From Diplolepis rosae (taxonomy: Eukaryota > Arthropoda > Insecta > Hymenoptera > Diplolepididae), in assembly GCA_030998225.1 (NCBI GenBank), contig JAPYXD010000403.1:5704001-5768000 (forward strand): a stretch of DNA of 64,000 nucleotides, in the 5' to 3' direction. A program made the position numbers and the translations under genes. Below, piece by piece: positions 10,704-23,166 of the stretch (its first letter is position 1; every line of letters starts with the position of its first letter). Under the pieces are notes generated by a model, which saw only the letters and a program-made list of their open reading frames with translations, searched no databases and was not told the origin of the DNA.

Positions 10704-13700
10704 CTAGATGCGCAAGGAACATTTTTTAAGAAAGTTTAGAATGCAGGAACACGCAACAATATTGGGCTCTTTGATTAGTGTTCCTATGCATAGCGGAGGG
10801 TGTAGATTAATTACAGACAGATGCTTATAAAATTCAATACGTTGATCATAATAAATAGGACAACTCCACAAGATGTGGTCAATATCTTGAGAAGAGGAGG
10901 AACACGGGCAACTAGGGTCATTAATTATTGAAACTCTTGCGAGAGACGCATTTAAGCTATAGTGATTCGCTCGCAGTCGATTTATTGTGACTATAAACTC
11001 GCGTGACAGATTTTTACTTTGGAACCACGGTTGTTCCGTATCATTATAATAGAAGTCGAAGTATGCCTTCCCTTTATCGAGATCAGAACTCAAGAGAAAC
11101 GACTTGGTATTTTCCTTCATAGCGAGTTTGAAAGATTCTTTCAAGTCCGAGAAGGGAAATTTGTCTAGATCTATCGGACCAGAGTTTGCTGCATGTTTTG
11201 CTTCTGTGTCTGCAATCTCATTACCGGCGATCGCTGAATGTGAGGGGACCCAATAAATTTCAATGCCTCCCGTTTCGCTTTTCCGCTTTTGGAATTCATA
11301 ATATTTGAGTTTAATTTCGTAAAGATATGGATTGCTATTGATATTGAAAAGGGGGTTTTGTAAGCATTGAAGAACACTAAGCGAGTCACAGAAAATGATA
11401 TTGCAGGCATCAGTGTTTTTAAGCGCTAGGTCCAACGAGTCTCTCATAGCAATACATTCAGCGGTGAAGACTGATGTTTTTTTGTTCAAGCTCCTTTTAA
11501 TTGTAATTTTTTCTTTGACGTTTACGCATGCTGAACCAGTTGAGAGAGTAGTTGGACTTTTGCTGCCGTCAGTATAAAATAATCTAGTGTTCGCAGTGTC
11601 CAGTTCATTACATACTTTTTCTAAACTCTTATATTGATGGGTTGGCAGTTCTGTTATTTTTTTGTACGGAGTTGGGTTCATAATGATATTGTAGTCATAG
11701 AGATACATGTTATAATTTCGAGATTTCGCCATATTTTTAACAGAGCAAAACAAATTTAAGATACAGGATTCGTATAGTCTATTCTTTTTACGTTTACTTT
11801 TCTTATTTTGATTATAGTACTTTTTGACAGTCTTATTTATAGATAGGTTCTCATTTGATAAAATTTTGGATATATAAGAGTTACAGAGGAACTTTGCGCG
11901 CTCACGTATTGTCGGGAGTTTCGATTCTGCTATCAAGATTCTAGTGGGAGTCGTCATGCGATATCCTAATGCAAATCTAATGGCGCTGTATTGAATTTTC
12001 TCTAATTTATTCTGATGCTCCTTGCGCTTAGGATAGTAAACGTACAGACCATATTCTATTATAGATCTAACATAGCTTTTATAGAGTGTGAGGAGAGTCG
12101 CAGGATCGGCACCCCACCAAATTCCTTGAAGATATTTAATTAAGTTGATTGCCCTAGCACATCGTGATCTGACTTTATTAATTTGTTGGAAAAATGAAAG
12201 TTTATAATCAAATGTTATTCCTAGAAATTGTGTATTTTCGCTAGATTTGATCAGTAAATCATCCAATTTAATTGCAGAGTCCCCAGGCTTAATGTCTTTA
12301 TTATTAAAGTGCATAAATATAGTTTTCTCAGGAGCAAGAGATAAATTGATATTAGAGAGATTTATGCTTATCTGTTCTAGAGCTTTTTCAAGGGCTTTTA
12401 AGCTAGTGGCGTATATCGCGATGTCATCTGCGAATTGAGATACAGAAACTCGGCATGATATGTTATTCACAATATCGGCTACAAAAATAATGTATAAAAG
12501 AGGGCTCAAGACACCTCCTTGGGGGACGCCTTTAAACGTTAGTTTCGGTTCGCTGATTACATCGGCATAAACCAGTCTTTCCATTGTAATGAACTTTATA
12601 AATTTGATTAGCATCAGCGGACAGCCAATACTTGCAAGCTTGTCGAGTAACATTTTTGTATCTACATTGTCAAAAGCACCTTTTACATCAAGAAAGGCCG
12701 CAAACATATCTTTTTTTATACGGAAAGCTGTTTGAACAGAGATCGTCAAATTAAGTAAGTTGTCGTGACACGACTGACCTTTACGAAAGCCACTCTGGCT
12801 ATTTGGAAGTATATTTTGCGATTCCACCCACCATTGTAATTTACTCTTGATCATTGTTTCGAACAATTTACATAAAGCAGAAGTGAGTGCAATCGGCCTA
12901 TAGCCTTTGTTTTCTGGTTTTGGTATAAGGTGCACATAAGATTTTTTCCAGTCTGGAGGAAAATCGCCAGTTTGGTACATTTCATTGTAAATATCGAGAA
13001 GAAGGAGCTTGTATTTAATCGGAAGCTTTTGCAGAGTATAGTAATCTATACCGTCAATACCAGGTGATGAGTTAATGTTACGAGTGTCCAATGTATGATT
13101 AAATTCAACAAAATTGAAGGGGGATTCGAGGAGATCATTTGATTGACATTTTGGTAGATAATCGGTGTTTGGTCGTGTTGAGATTGAAGGGCAGAGTTTG
13201 TTAAGGACGTCTAATTTTTTGTCAAGTTGCAAGTTTTCTGGAACATGCGAAACATTAATCTTAATCCATTTGTTTTTGAGTATTTTGCTGGTATTCCAAA
13301 CATAGCGACCGTCAGTTAAAAAGTTGATGGTATTCGCAAACTTAATGTAACTTTCTTTCTTTTTTCTTTCGAATGTTTTTTTCGATAAAGCAAGTAGTTT
13401 TTTATATTCTATAAGATCATCAAGGTGCTTAGTTTTTTCCCATTTTTTAAAAGCTGCACTTCTCTGCTTTTTGACCTTGTTACATTCCTCATCCCACCAT
13501 TTTACAGGATTGCGATGGATTTTGATATTTACTAATTTTTTTTTGGCGTGTTACCTGTGACGGCTGAGGTTATTTGATTAACGAAATATTCATATTTATG
13601 ACTTGCGCTTAAGTTGCAGTAAGTTTTGGTTAAAAAATTAACAAACGAGTCTATCAGAGTTTGCGATACATTATCCCAATTTGTTTGTGTCGATCTAATT

Positions 13701-14411
13701 TTGTGGCTTTTTTTATGATAAATGTGTTTTTCCGCGCAGAAGTTAACATAAATTGGATAGTGGTCAGAGCCACAAGTCTCGTCGTTCACTTGTACATCTA
13801 TTTTTTCGGCTATATTTTCGGTCGACAAAATTAAGTCAATATTCGAGGAGGAGGTAGCGTCAATGTGAGAGTATGAGTCCTGGTTATGAATAAAAAACTT
13901 GTATTTATCTATACATTCGAGTAAGTTTTCACCGTTGGTGTCTGATTTATTACAATTCCAATCTACATGATGAGAATTAAAATCTCCAACAATTATGCAA
14001 TTTTTTTCATTTTTGAAATTTTGAAAAACTTTGTCCCATTCTTCGAGTGAAAAGACAGTGCCAGGAACTCTATAGCATGCAATTAGACTAACGGCTGGTT
14101 AGATCTTATTGATTTTGATTCAGCATATTTCAAATGTGCTGTCAGGTATGTCAAAAATTTTTATTTCGAGATAAGATAAATTCGATCGGATTAGAAACAA
14201 AAATGCCTCCTCCAGAAGAGTGCGTTCTATCTAGCCTATAACTTACGAAACCTGGAAACTTGATGTTCGTGATATTTTTGTGTAGCCAACTTTCGACGCA
14301 GACAAAGACGTCAATATCCACGAGAGCAGTCTCTATATCCCTTTTATGCTTGAGAAAACTTCTGGCGTTCCAGTAGAGTATTTTAATCGGTTTTTTAATT
14401 GTAGACGCCAT
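10704..14411 (-). pseudogene. LINE ORF2: endonuclease, RT, RNase H
   Basis: The ATG at 14411 lies inside the end of ORF1 and opens MASTIKKPIKILYWNARSF, the start of an apurinic endonuclease. The catalytic CGSDHYPIYVNF motif is seen near 13770. The long frame 13232-10704 holds the reverse transcriptase (SPGIDGIDYYTLQKLP, then GFRKGQSCHDN, DVKGAFDN, GVPQGGVLSPLL and the catalytic FADD in SQFADDIAIYA) and then RNase H (YTDGSKSP, TAECIAMRDSL, CDSLSVLQC, PSHSAIAGNEIADTEA). A Cys/His cluster near the end (CPCSSSSQDIDHILWSC) is usual for these elements. Frameshifts near 14150 and between 13830 and 13230 separate endonuclease from RT. The protein would nick target DNA and copy its own RNA there. Confidence 0.9.
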
Positions 14412-15784
14412 TTTGAGAAATTGATGAAGATTCCGAGTCGTTGATGTCTGATTCATCGTTGGAACTGAGGAACTCTGAATTGTTTACAGCTTCTATTTTT
14501 TTGATAATCCTAGTGATGCGATTCTTCAGTTTTCGGTCTACACTAGGATATGTATCTCTGAGCATTTGAACAAGACCAGGAATATCGGTAGTGAATTTAT
14601 GGGCAACTTCTAGTGGGCTCGAACTTCCATATGTTTCTTTAAGGAAAGCAGTTAAGTTGTCGAATTCGAGAGGATAATTATTGCTATTAACTAAGAAAAA
14701 ATTTTTTGCTGGAGCGATTTGTGTATCGATTTCTGGTTGGGAGCAGAATACATTAGATGTTTTTCTGAGACGCTTCTCTTGAGATTTATTTCGGGATTTT
14801 CTAGATTGAACGGGAGCATCCTGCCCTTCGGGTCGCGACTGTCCCGTCGTCGACAGCGTAGAGCTGGAAAGATCGCTGAGCGTTCTCTTCAGTCCCGCGT
14901 TAGGATTAGGTGCAGGTGGTGGAGGCATTGGTGGCATCACTGGAGAAGAGCTTAGTGTATCTACTAGCTCTGTATTATCTGTGCTTTCCATATTTTTGTT
15001 TTGGTGTGGTACTATACATGTAATATCCACGGTTTCAGTGTTATGATTTTGAGCGGCTTGTGTACTACTCAATGACTCCTTTTGCGTGTTATTGACTGGT
15101 TCTTGCATGGGGCACTGTTTGGCGAGGTGTCCCTCTTCCTTGCATAGGAAGCAGGTAGCTTTCTCGCCGGAAAAGTAGATCCAATAAGTTGTGCTATCGT
15201 ACTCTATTCTCATATTTTCCGGCAGTTTTACAATGTCTTCAGGATTAATATATACTTGCCTTCTAAAGCTCATGACATGCGCGTATTCTGGATCATTAAT
15301 GCTTGCTCTGATGCATGTGATTTGTGAAACTGGAGTAATGTCGAGTGCTTTGATTTTATCTTCAATGACGTAATGAGGAATTATAGGGCACACGTTTGAA
15401 ATAATAATTCTCTTGGCTTTAGAAATCAGAGGTCTGAATGTCAAAGTGTGCGGGTCTATGTTTACTTTCGTGCCTGGCTCTGTAAGCTTGTCGACTAGTT
15501 CTTGACTACTTAAATAAACACAAATTCTGCCATTGGAAATTCTGGAAACGAACAGGACGTTGACTGGCTTGACAATTTTTTCCTATAGCTAGGGTGTAAT
15601 CTTTAATTGTTAGACCTTCAATTACGTCAGTGACAACTGCTTGATCTTTTTTTGGAAACTGTATTTTCTGTGCCATCCTAGAGTACGATAGTTTGGTGCT
15701 ATTTACTTTCTGTGAGGAGTAGGTTACTTCTTGGGTGAAATTACTTTGTGAGATGCCGCCCCTGTAGTCAGAGGTCACCTCCAT
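14395..15784 (-). pseudogene. LINE ORF1 (gag-like, zinc knuckle)
   Basis: The ATG at 15784 (MEVTSDYRGG) starts a nucleic-acid-binding ORF1 protein. A one-base frameshift lies in an A/T run near 15575, after ...TLAIGK. The frame then continues to a CCHC zinc knuckle near 15130 (CFLCKEEGHLAKQC), a Pro-rich patch (PPMPPPPAPNPNAG), a basic patch and an acidic Ser-rich C terminus. The stop at 14395 overlaps the ORF2 start at 14411 by 17 bases, which suggests coupled translation of ORF2. The protein would coat LINE RNA. Confidence 0.8.
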
Positions 15785-15967
15785 GGTGTTGCACAATTGT
15801 GATAGTGCTCTGGCACTATCCAACTGCAATACACTAACACAACAGCACTGGATAAATTGAGTCACACACGCGGTGAACGCCTTAAACTACCATGCGGCAG
15901 TGTAAACACTCGTTTGCGCTCCGATTTGTAAACACGTCTTACCTCGACAAAGGTTGAGACGAGACTC

Positions 15968-16277
15968 TAGTTACTCTATTACTTACCTATGTATACAAAT
16001 AATGTCATTGACCCTTGCGATTAAATCTACCTAAAAACCTGATGGTACAGGTTTACACAGCCCTTGAGAAGATGTGAGTAAACCCATATCACGAAAGCAT
16101 GACCCACACGGACTTGGAAAATCGGTGTGAGTCCCTAAGCTCACCAACGCAGCACACCAGCAAATTGGCCCATAGTCTCAACTCACCACACTGACACCTA
16201 AGATTCTAATGGACTTCGAAAAAGCCATTGAAACCATGGAACTCAAATTCCCATACTTTCTACCTACGAGTGGAAAC
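15968..16277 (+). repeat. Provirus 5' LTR, piece 2
   Basis: This piece corresponds to about 62461-62769 of the 3' LTR, with a handful of substitutions. It starts with the second copy of the LINE target duplication and ends in CCTACGAGTGGAAAC, where the gypsy array begins. The uninterrupted 3' LTR reads CCTACGAGTTGAAACTACAG. No ORF. Confidence 0.85.
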
Positions 16278-16278
16278 T

Positions 16279-17590
16279 TATAACGGGTGACCTCCGCTGA
16301 AACGTCAGAAATAAAAAGCATTTAACAAAGCGGACCCGAGGATTCGGGATTACCCTCGGTGTCACCGGCGTTACTAAGGCGGCTAAAATAATGAGCGCCT
16401 GGCGTCTCTCGACGCCATATTTATAAAAGCAACGATCCTGAAAATAAAAGCTTAGCATGCAAAAAAAAGGCGAAGCCAAGCAGGGTTTCCGGCTAGGGTG
16501 ATTATGGATTCGGGAGTCCGGATCAGGCAAGGTTTTAGGTTAGGAAAGGAATCTTAACCTAAACATAGAAGCTCTTGTGCAAATAAAATAATAAAATAAA
16601 TTAAGGAAATAAGAACTAGGCTACAATTTATTTAGTTATCGGGCAAGGCCCAGGCTCGATACAAATTCAAAAGAGGTGACAACAAAAATTATCAAAATAT
16701 CGTGGCCAACATGGCTCGTGGTACAAGAAAAGAGGCAAAGCTCTAAGAGAGCCTGAGAGCCATGGTTAAAAAAAGAATAAGAATTTTAATACAGCCCGGA
16801 ATAGAGTCTCACAGACTTACCGAGGAGCTGGCCGCGATCTCGCGCCTAACTTCGTCCAAGGTAAAGTCTCCGATGGCGTCCATTAGGAGATAAAAGAATA
16901 GTTTTTCCTCTTTGGCTGTTTGCCACTCGGATCGCAACGACAGAATAAAGCTGCGCGCCAAAGGTGTCGCGCAGTTTTATTACATCAGCTGGAAACGCTA
17001 GCGCACGCGCGTGAAGCTCAGGTTTGCGCGGGCGACTCGTCTTGTGAGGACGACGGCGCCAGGCAACCAATGAGCTGAAGCGTCTATCGGTCAGCTTGCC
17101 CCATTGGCTTAAAACGTAGAGGGGTGCGTTTAAACTACGTTGAATTTGTACTGCACAACACAGCAGTTACAAATAGACAAGGCTAATGTACAATGTATAA
17201 TACAATTTCTAATTGTTCCAACCCGTCATGCCCTCTCTATATTATTTATAATAATAATGGTGCGACGGTGTTGGAAACCATAGGCTGCAGCACATGGTCG
17301 TTTCAGATGCCATGCCTGCTGGGTGATGCCCTCTGTGGCTTGCCTGTGAACCCCTCTGCGTGCGATGGTAACACAGCGATCTCCTTGGCGGCGCCTTTCA
17401 AGCTGGTGTTTTTCAATGAAACAAATAAAAAAGAAAACGGCCAGAAAGACAATAAAAAAAATAAAAGAATTTTGTGAGCAGCTCTCAGACTATCCCTGAC
17501 AGTTTTGAGTTTTAATTAAAAGGTGGCTTGGGCTCAATCCTGTCGTTGCCGGTCGAGGTAAAAAAAGTTAACGTAATTTACCACGTTACA
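16279..17590 (-). repeat. Gypsy LTR A (3' LTR of copy 1)
   Basis: This 1312-bp LTR runs in element sense from TGTAACGTGG (17590) to the GTTATAA end (16279). Just inside it, on the minus strand, is a G-run (complement of ACACCCCCCGG, 17591-17601) that fits the polypurine tract priming plus-strand synthesis. It aligns along its length with LTRs C and D; its small open frames are not conserved as genes. Confidence 0.8.
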
Positions 17591-18117
17591 ACACCCCCCG
17601 GCCAGACCGGAAACGACCCCCCCAAGGCTCCAAGACCACACTCCGGGCCAACTGACCAATTATTAGGTCCAGAAAAACAAAAGGATAGGCAAACCCGTGG
17701 CCCAGGCTATCTGAGAGCGTGCTTCAATACTTAAAATTAGTGCAAACTTACGAGCTAGGAAAACCAAAAAGGCGTAAGCCTCTATATAAAGAAATAGAAA
17801 AAGAAGAAGAAAAAAATGAATATGCGGCAGCTCGCTGTTTGCGATGCCGAGGACGAGCCTTATTAACTAGCTCAAGAGCTACTATCTTACAGGTTCTAGG
17901 GATAGGCCAAGGAATCAAATTCTCCATATACCAAAAGAAACTTTTAGCATTTAATGTGGCGCCTTGCGACTGTGAGCCGTAAAGCTCACAACAAAGTTTT
18001 TGCATGCAAGACAACGATAACAACGTTCGACTCACATGGACGGACAAGGACGACCAATTCCCCTTGGACAATATGGCCACTACCTAAATTAAAGCAACTG
18101 TAAGGTATCCGAGGACG
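17591..18117 (-). other. Gypsy copy 1 segment between integrase and 3' LTR
   Basis: About 530 bases hold no recognised domain. Overlapping open frames exist on both strands: 110 codons on the minus strand at 18080-17748, and 87 codons on the plus strand at 17719-17982 that encode a Lys/Glu-rich start and CLRCRG. The same frames occur unchanged in copy 2 (27785-28117 and 27756-28019), but the copies are too alike for that to show selection. No function is proposed. Confidence 0.4.
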
Positions 18118-19395
18118 CTAATCAGAGGCAGCGGCCTCTAGATACGGCTTGAGGTCTTTGGTGTCCGCGCGGCCGACCGATTCGCCTCTATCATTCACGA
18201 GTTCGTAAATGATCCGCGAGATCACTCTCGATACCGTGAATACGCCGTCAAATTTATTGGTGAGCGACGCGGTTATCCCTTTATTCGCGGAAGAAAGCGT
18301 ACGGTCTCGCCGAAGGACACGGTCACCGACTTGGTAGGTGCGCGGACGTACTCGGAGATTATACGCGTGCGCCTGCTTATTATGGGCAGCATCCAAGTGT
18401 CTCTTCATGAGGTCTCTCAAGGCTTCGAGCCTTTTGACTCTCTCGGACCAGGTATCGACATTCCCGGGACGAGGGGGTTCTGATGAAACAGGCTCGAGTT
18501 TTTCATGAAGTGTGCCCTGGGGCAGTGGATCTCGGCCGAAATTTAAAAACGAGGACGAGGTTTTTAAGGACGGATGATACGTGGTGTTGAACGCGAAGCG
18601 GAAGTCGTTTAGGTGGACGTCCCATTTACGCTGCGTCTTCTTGATAAACGAGATTATCATCGTCTTTAATACTCGGTTGATTCGTTTGACCGGGTTCGCT
18701 TGCGGGTGGTATGGCGGCGTCTTAACGCGCTTGATCGCGTACTCCTGACAGATCTGGTCTACAATCTTATTACAAAATTCGGTGCCGTTGTCCGTAAATA
18801 AAAACTTCGGCGTACCCCAACGAGTTATAACCAGGTCTTTAAATGCCTTGGTTATGGTCGCGCCATTCGCGTTTCTTAATGGAAGGACTTCTATCCACCG
18901 CGTGAAAAAGTCCTGAAAAACGAGGACGTAGCGATGCTGGGCGGATGAGGGCGTATAAGGGCCCATGATATCCGCACCAACCATGAGCCATGGCTCTTCG
19001 ATAACCCGATGACCCATTTCGTCAGCAGGTTTCGCCTGCTCTACTTTACAGCGTTGGCAAATATCGCAGACTCTAACGTACTGCGCAACGTCGTGGTAGA
19101 AACCCGGCCAATAGTAGCGGGTGGCGAGACGGTGATAGGTTTTATCCACCCCTAAATGTCCCGCTTGAGGCTGATCGTGCGCCTCAGCCAGAGCTGCAGC
19201 ATGATGCTCTTTAGGGAGGACCATCTTCCATGAATCTAAATCTGGGAGGATGGGATCGAGCCATTTATTCGCGCGGTGATGATATAAGAGTCCGCTCTCT
19301 ATTTTCCACGCGCGGATTCTTCTGAACATCCGAGAGGCGCTTAAGATACCAAGCGTCCTCGGTTTTGTCCATTGCGGCGACCTCTTCAGGACCAT
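18118..19395 (-). pseudogene. Gypsy copy 1 integrase
   Basis: The 425-codon frame overlaps the end of the RT/RNase H frame by about 130 bases and is in a different phase. The natural junction is within the overlap, near 19330, so one base has been lost or gained. Domains in order: an H2C2 zinc-binding region (HDQPQAGHLG ... CDICQRCK), a catalytic core with Asp in GADIMGPY and Asp in LFTDNGTEF, and a C-terminal region ending YLEAAASD. The third catalytic residue, Glu in the usual NPVER motif, is Lys here (ANPVKRINRV). The enzyme should be unable to join DNA ends. Copy 2 has the same change. Confidence 0.85.
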
Positions 19396-21296
19396 CTAAG
19401 TCCTGGCCAAGCCGTGATAGGAAGTCCGGTACGACATTCAAGGCCCCTTTTCTATACTGGACCTCAAAGTCGTACTCTAAAAGACTTAGTCCCCAACGGG
19501 CTAGTCGCCCAGTCGGGTCTTTCAGTGACCTGAGCCATCGAAGGCTACTATGGTCCGTCACGACCGTGAAGCGGAATCCTTCGAAGTATTCCCGGAACTT
19601 CTTAATTGCCCACACAACGGCCAAGCACTCCTTCTCAGTCACTGAGTAATTACGCTCAGCGGCTGACAGGGAGCGGCTGGCGTAAGCGATTACGCGCTCT
19701 ACGCCTTCTATTGTCTGGGTCAGTACTGCTCCAACTCCAGTGGAGCTTGCGTCCGTTTGTAAAGTGAACGGGTGCGCAAAGTCTGGGCGAGCAACTACTG
19801 GCGCTGTAGTTAAGGCGGTTTTAATCGCCTTAAATGCAGCCTCCTGCTCTGCCTGCCAATCAAAGGGCTGCGCTTTCTTTAATAGTCGGAAAAGGGGCTC
19901 TGCTACTGTCGCAAAGTTCGGTATAAAGCGCCGATACCAACCTGTCGAACCTAGAAAACTCCGAAGTTTGCGGATGTTTCGCGGCGCTGGCAAGCCCAAA
20001 ATAGGGGCCAGCTTACTTGGATCAACCTTGACGCCCTCGTTGTTAATGAGGAACCCAAGGTACCTGATCTCGCTTCGGAAGAATAGGCATTTATCGGGGT
20101 TTACTGAGAGACCAGCAGCATCAAGTCGATCTAATACCTCTTTTAACCATTTGAGGTGATCTTCGAAGGTTTCGCTCACTATTATGACGTCGTCTAAATA
20201 GGCGAAAGCATGTGGTTCCAATTCCGGGCCAATAACTTTGTCGATTAGACGCTGGAACGTCGCAGGGGCGTTGGTAAGTCCAAAAGGCATGCGAGTAAAT
20301 TGGAAAAGACCGCGCCCTGGTACCGTGAACGCGGTAAGTTCCTTACTCTTCTCATCTAATGGTACCTGATGGAAAGCATGGTCCAGGTCAATCGTGCTAA
20401 GATAATTAGCTTTCTGAAGTTTGTCCAGGATGTTTGTCATTGGCGGAAGAGGATAAGCGTCCTTTCTTGTGACTCGGATTATTTCCCTGAAGTCGATGCA
20501 CAGGCGATAAGTGCCATTCGACTTCCTTGCCATAACAACCGGTGAGGACCAAGCACTATTAGATGGCTCAACTAATTTTTGTTCAATTAGCTTGTCCATC
20601 AGCTTGTTCATCTCGTCCATCACAGCGGGAGACCGAACATGGTACTTCTGCTTGATGGGCGGATGGTCACCCACATCAATGGTATGTTTGGCAAGGTGGG
20701 TAGCACCCAGTTCCTTTTTTGAAACCTTTAACACGCGCTTAAGGAAATCCTCTACCAGAGTCATTTGTGTCTTGGTGAGTTCCTTAATCGCGGCGCACCC
20801 ATCGTCGTCTATCCGCGCCAAGTTAGACAATAAGTCTATAGTGGCTGTGCGGTAAACTTCGTCGCCGTAAGCCATACGAATAACGTTGGCGTTGCCATCC
20901 ACAATTAATCTAAATTGTCGAATGGCATCCATGCCCAGAATACATTGGTACTTAAAATTCGGTACCACTTTGTATTCTACGCACTCTTGGACGACATCTA
21001 GGGTGCTAGGTAGCGCTACTTGCCCTAAAACTGACTCTATGCTACCATTCAGGAATAGAATAGCTTTAACTTCAGAGGGTTTAATCTCTTGGTTAAATTC
21101 TGCGGCTAATTCTATCCCCTCTTTACCCAGAATGGATTTCGTGGAGCCCGAGTCCACTAGCGCGTCGAGTTCTCTGTTGGCGATTTTTAATTTCACGAAA
21201 AATCGTGTGCCTTATTCATAAAATTTTAAGGCTGCGCAATCGTTTTCCGAAAACTTGTCGGAATCGAGATATACGCGTGGTTCGCCAGGCGACATA
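19265..21296 (-). pseudogene. Gypsy copy 1 protease, RT and RNase H
   Basis: The frame shows an aspartic protease motif (ALVDSGSTKSILG), then reverse transcriptase with FREIIRVTRKDAYPLPP, TRMPFGLTNAPATFQ and the catalytic YLDD (AYLDDVIIV), and RNase H starting at TLQTDASSTGV. The corresponding start in copy 2 lies further upstream. In copy 1 that segment is cut by a TAA near 21210 where copy 2 has a CAA Gln codon (FYEQGTRF), so translation from the usual start would stop early. A one-base difference in a C-run near 21302 is also seen. The product would process Gag-Pol and reverse-transcribe the RNA. Confidence 0.85.
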
Positions 21297-21411
21297 CGCG
21301 CCCCCTCCGCGCCAGAATACGATAAGGGCGAGAAAAATGGATAAACAGAGTACTCATCAGAGACGCTGGTAGCAAGGTCTAATAAAATTGGGCTAGGTTC
21401 AGCGCTGACCT

Positions 21412-23166
21412 TTAACGCTGAGCCCGTTTCGCGTTTCCCGGAGGCTTTTTGGAAGCTTTACACTCCGGTGTAGGACAATCCGGGGTTCTATATCCTGCAC
21501 GACCACATTTGTAGCAAAAAATTTGCTGTTTCTTAGTACAGTGCATTGTACTGTGGTCGTCAGGTGCAGGTATGCCATAAGAAAGGCAATTCCTGCATAT
21601 AATCGTCGCCGAAGTAGATGGCGCTTGAGAAATTGCGTCTACATTTATTTTCGCCACGTTTTGTTCACGCTTGTTTGCCGAGGGAAGTCTATGCGCGTTA
21701 TTGTCCCTAATTTTTCTACCTGACCTAGGACTTTTTTGCCTAGGTGAGCTATGTGACATTGCGTCGCACCTCGCTGTCCGAGAAGGTGAGTGTGTTTTTT
21801 CGCTGAGAATATTTTTCTCCTCGAAATTCGCGTCCATTGCTGCCAAGCTTGCCCTCGTGTTCCGAGTTTCTTCGCCATTATAGGCAAATTCCGGTAAAAA
21901 TGACGTTTCCGGCGCAGGGGGTGGTTTGTAATCGCGGATGGTTGCCCATTCCGCTTCCCAATATTTACCCAGCTGCGCGAGTTCCTCGAAATCGGCGATA
22001 TCCTTGCGTTTTATTACGCGCTTAAATTCTAGTCTCAACCCCCTGTAAGCATTATAAAGTTGCTCTTCGACCGAGTATGAACCGTCTAACTTGTCGTATA
22101 AACCTAGCAGGCAAGTTAGATAGTCTTCGATTTTTTCTTTCGCGCCTTGAGTGCGCGCGCGGATTTGGTCTCTTACACGGCGGTCAAAATTATCGTCACC
22201 AAATCGACTTCTGAAGGCTGTTCTAAATGTGGACCATGATGTCCATTGCGACTTCTTCAGCCGGTACCATTGTAAAGCGACACCTGTCAGCAGCAATGAT
22301 AGTGCGCTAATTAATTCAATGTCCGTGAGTGGAGAAAAAATTCTGCACTCGTCTACTCGCGTTAGAAAATCTTCCGCGATTGCCTTAGATGAGCCATTAA
22401 ATTTTAAGTTCCACTGGCGCACTACTTTACCGACGTCCCTATTTAATTCAACACGAGTGTTGGTACCTCGCGAATTATGATTATAGGGGTTGGTTGGCGC
22501 GGAATTAAAATTTTGCTCCTCATCTGAAGTTATTGGCGGTATTCGCGTCGAATTATACACATTTGCGCCAGCGTTATTGTGCGGCGCATAGGGGTTAAAA
22601 GTACTATGAATATTAGGGGTTGATATCCCCATGTAATCGAAACTTTGTTGCGCGCCGAAGGGTATAACGCGACGTGGAACAAAAGGCGGTGATTCCGTCG
22701 TTAAATTGCTTAAAATGGTTGTGCTCAGGGCCTGGTGCGTGATAGGTACGAACCTGGATGCATTTTCGAAATGCGATGCAACGGGCCCTGGGTAAGCTGC
22801 GGTGTACGCCTGCGAGTATGGTGCATATGACGCGCCTGCGCAGGTCGTTATTGTCGACGTGGTCGTCGCGGTGGAGGTAGCGTGGGCGTGGGTGTCAAAC
22901 GCAGTCGCGCCTAAAATGTTCGATAGATCACACGGTTTTTGAGATGCCGTCTGATCATCGCGTACTTGTGATTGTGACGCGTCTGGTGTGTCTTCTTCTT
23001 CCCACGGTATATTTTTGTCGCCCGCTCTCTTTTTAATATAACGGACTACTCGGTCTCTTAAAATTGGGACCACCCCCGCTGCATTTATATTAAATGCATT
23101 CGCGAGTCTTCGCAGTTCCGTTTCACTTAGTGTGTACACCCACGATTCGGTTGCGTTCGAATCCAT
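21412..23166 (-). CDS. Gypsy copy 1 Gag
   Basis: An intact 584-residue capsid/nucleocapsid polyprotein starting at the ATG at 23166. The N terminus (LSETELRRLANAFNINAAG ...) looks like a SAP-type DNA-binding helix pair. The middle, around residues 250-370, is a gypsy capsid domain (RQWNLKFNGSSKA, FRTAFRSRFGDDNFDRR). The C terminus is basic and has two Cys clusters: CRNCLSYG with a later HC, and CYKCGRAGYRTPDC. The second cluster has the C-x2-C-x4-x-x4-C spacing of a zinc knuckle but Tyr where His is expected. Copy 2 is almost identical. It would form the particle and package RNA. Confidence 0.9.
   Translation of the reverse strand: MDSNATESWVYTLSETELRRLANAFNINAAGVVPILRDRVVRYIKKRAGDKNIPWEEEDTPDASQSQVRDDQTASQKPCDLSNILGATAFDTHAHATSTATTTSTITTCAGASYAPYSQAYTAAYPGPVASHFENASRFVPITHQALSTTILSNLTTESPPFVPRRVIPFGAQQSFDYMGISTPNIHSTFNPYAPHNNAGANVYNSTRIPPITSDEEQNFNSAPTNPYNHNSRGTNTRVELNRDVGKVVRQWNLKFNGSSKAIAEDFLTRVDECRIFSPLTDIELISALSLLLTGVALQWYRLKKSQWTSWSTFRTAFRSRFGDDNFDRRVRDQIRARTQGAKEKIEDYLTCLLGLYDKLDGSYSVEEQLYNAYRGLRLEFKRVIKRKDIADFEELAQLGKYWEAEWATIRDYKPPPAPETSFLPEFAYNGEETRNTRASLAAMDANFEEKNILSEKTHSPSRTARCDAMSHSSPRQKSPRSGRKIRDNNAHRLPSANKREQNVAKINVDAISQAPSTSATIICRNCLSYGIPAPDDHSTMHCTKKQQIFCYKCGRAGYRTPDCPTPECKASKKPPGNAKRAQR

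Larger units (their letters stand above)
10526..15967 (-). mobile_element. Full-length I-like LINE inserted in the LTR
   Basis: The element lies in minus orientation. It is bounded by 13-bp direct repeats TAGTTACTCTATT at 10513-10525 and 15968-15980; the uninterrupted site is present once in the 3' LTR near 62460. A T-run from 10526 on the plus strand is the poly(A) tail. Two ORFs with a short overlap follow the usual LINE order: ORF1 with a zinc knuckle, then ORF2 with AP endonuclease, RT and RNase H. The RNase H domain places it near the I group of clades. The 5.4-kb length suggests a full-length copy. Both ORFs have frameshifts, so it is now dead. Confidence 0.85.

Noticed and set aside
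10494..10739. 81-codon plus-strand frame over the LINE tail
   Set aside because: It crosses the LTR/LINE junction and the poly(T) run, so it cannot be a real gene.
16846..17070. Repeated 60-100 codon frames in all gypsy LTRs
   Set aside because: They are not kept consistently in LTRs A-D, start at different points, and lie in LTR sequence expected to be non-coding.
19740..20159. 139-codon plus-strand frame, also at 29777-30196
   Set aside because: Antisense shadow of the gypsy reverse transcriptase, identical in both copies only because the copies are nearly identical.
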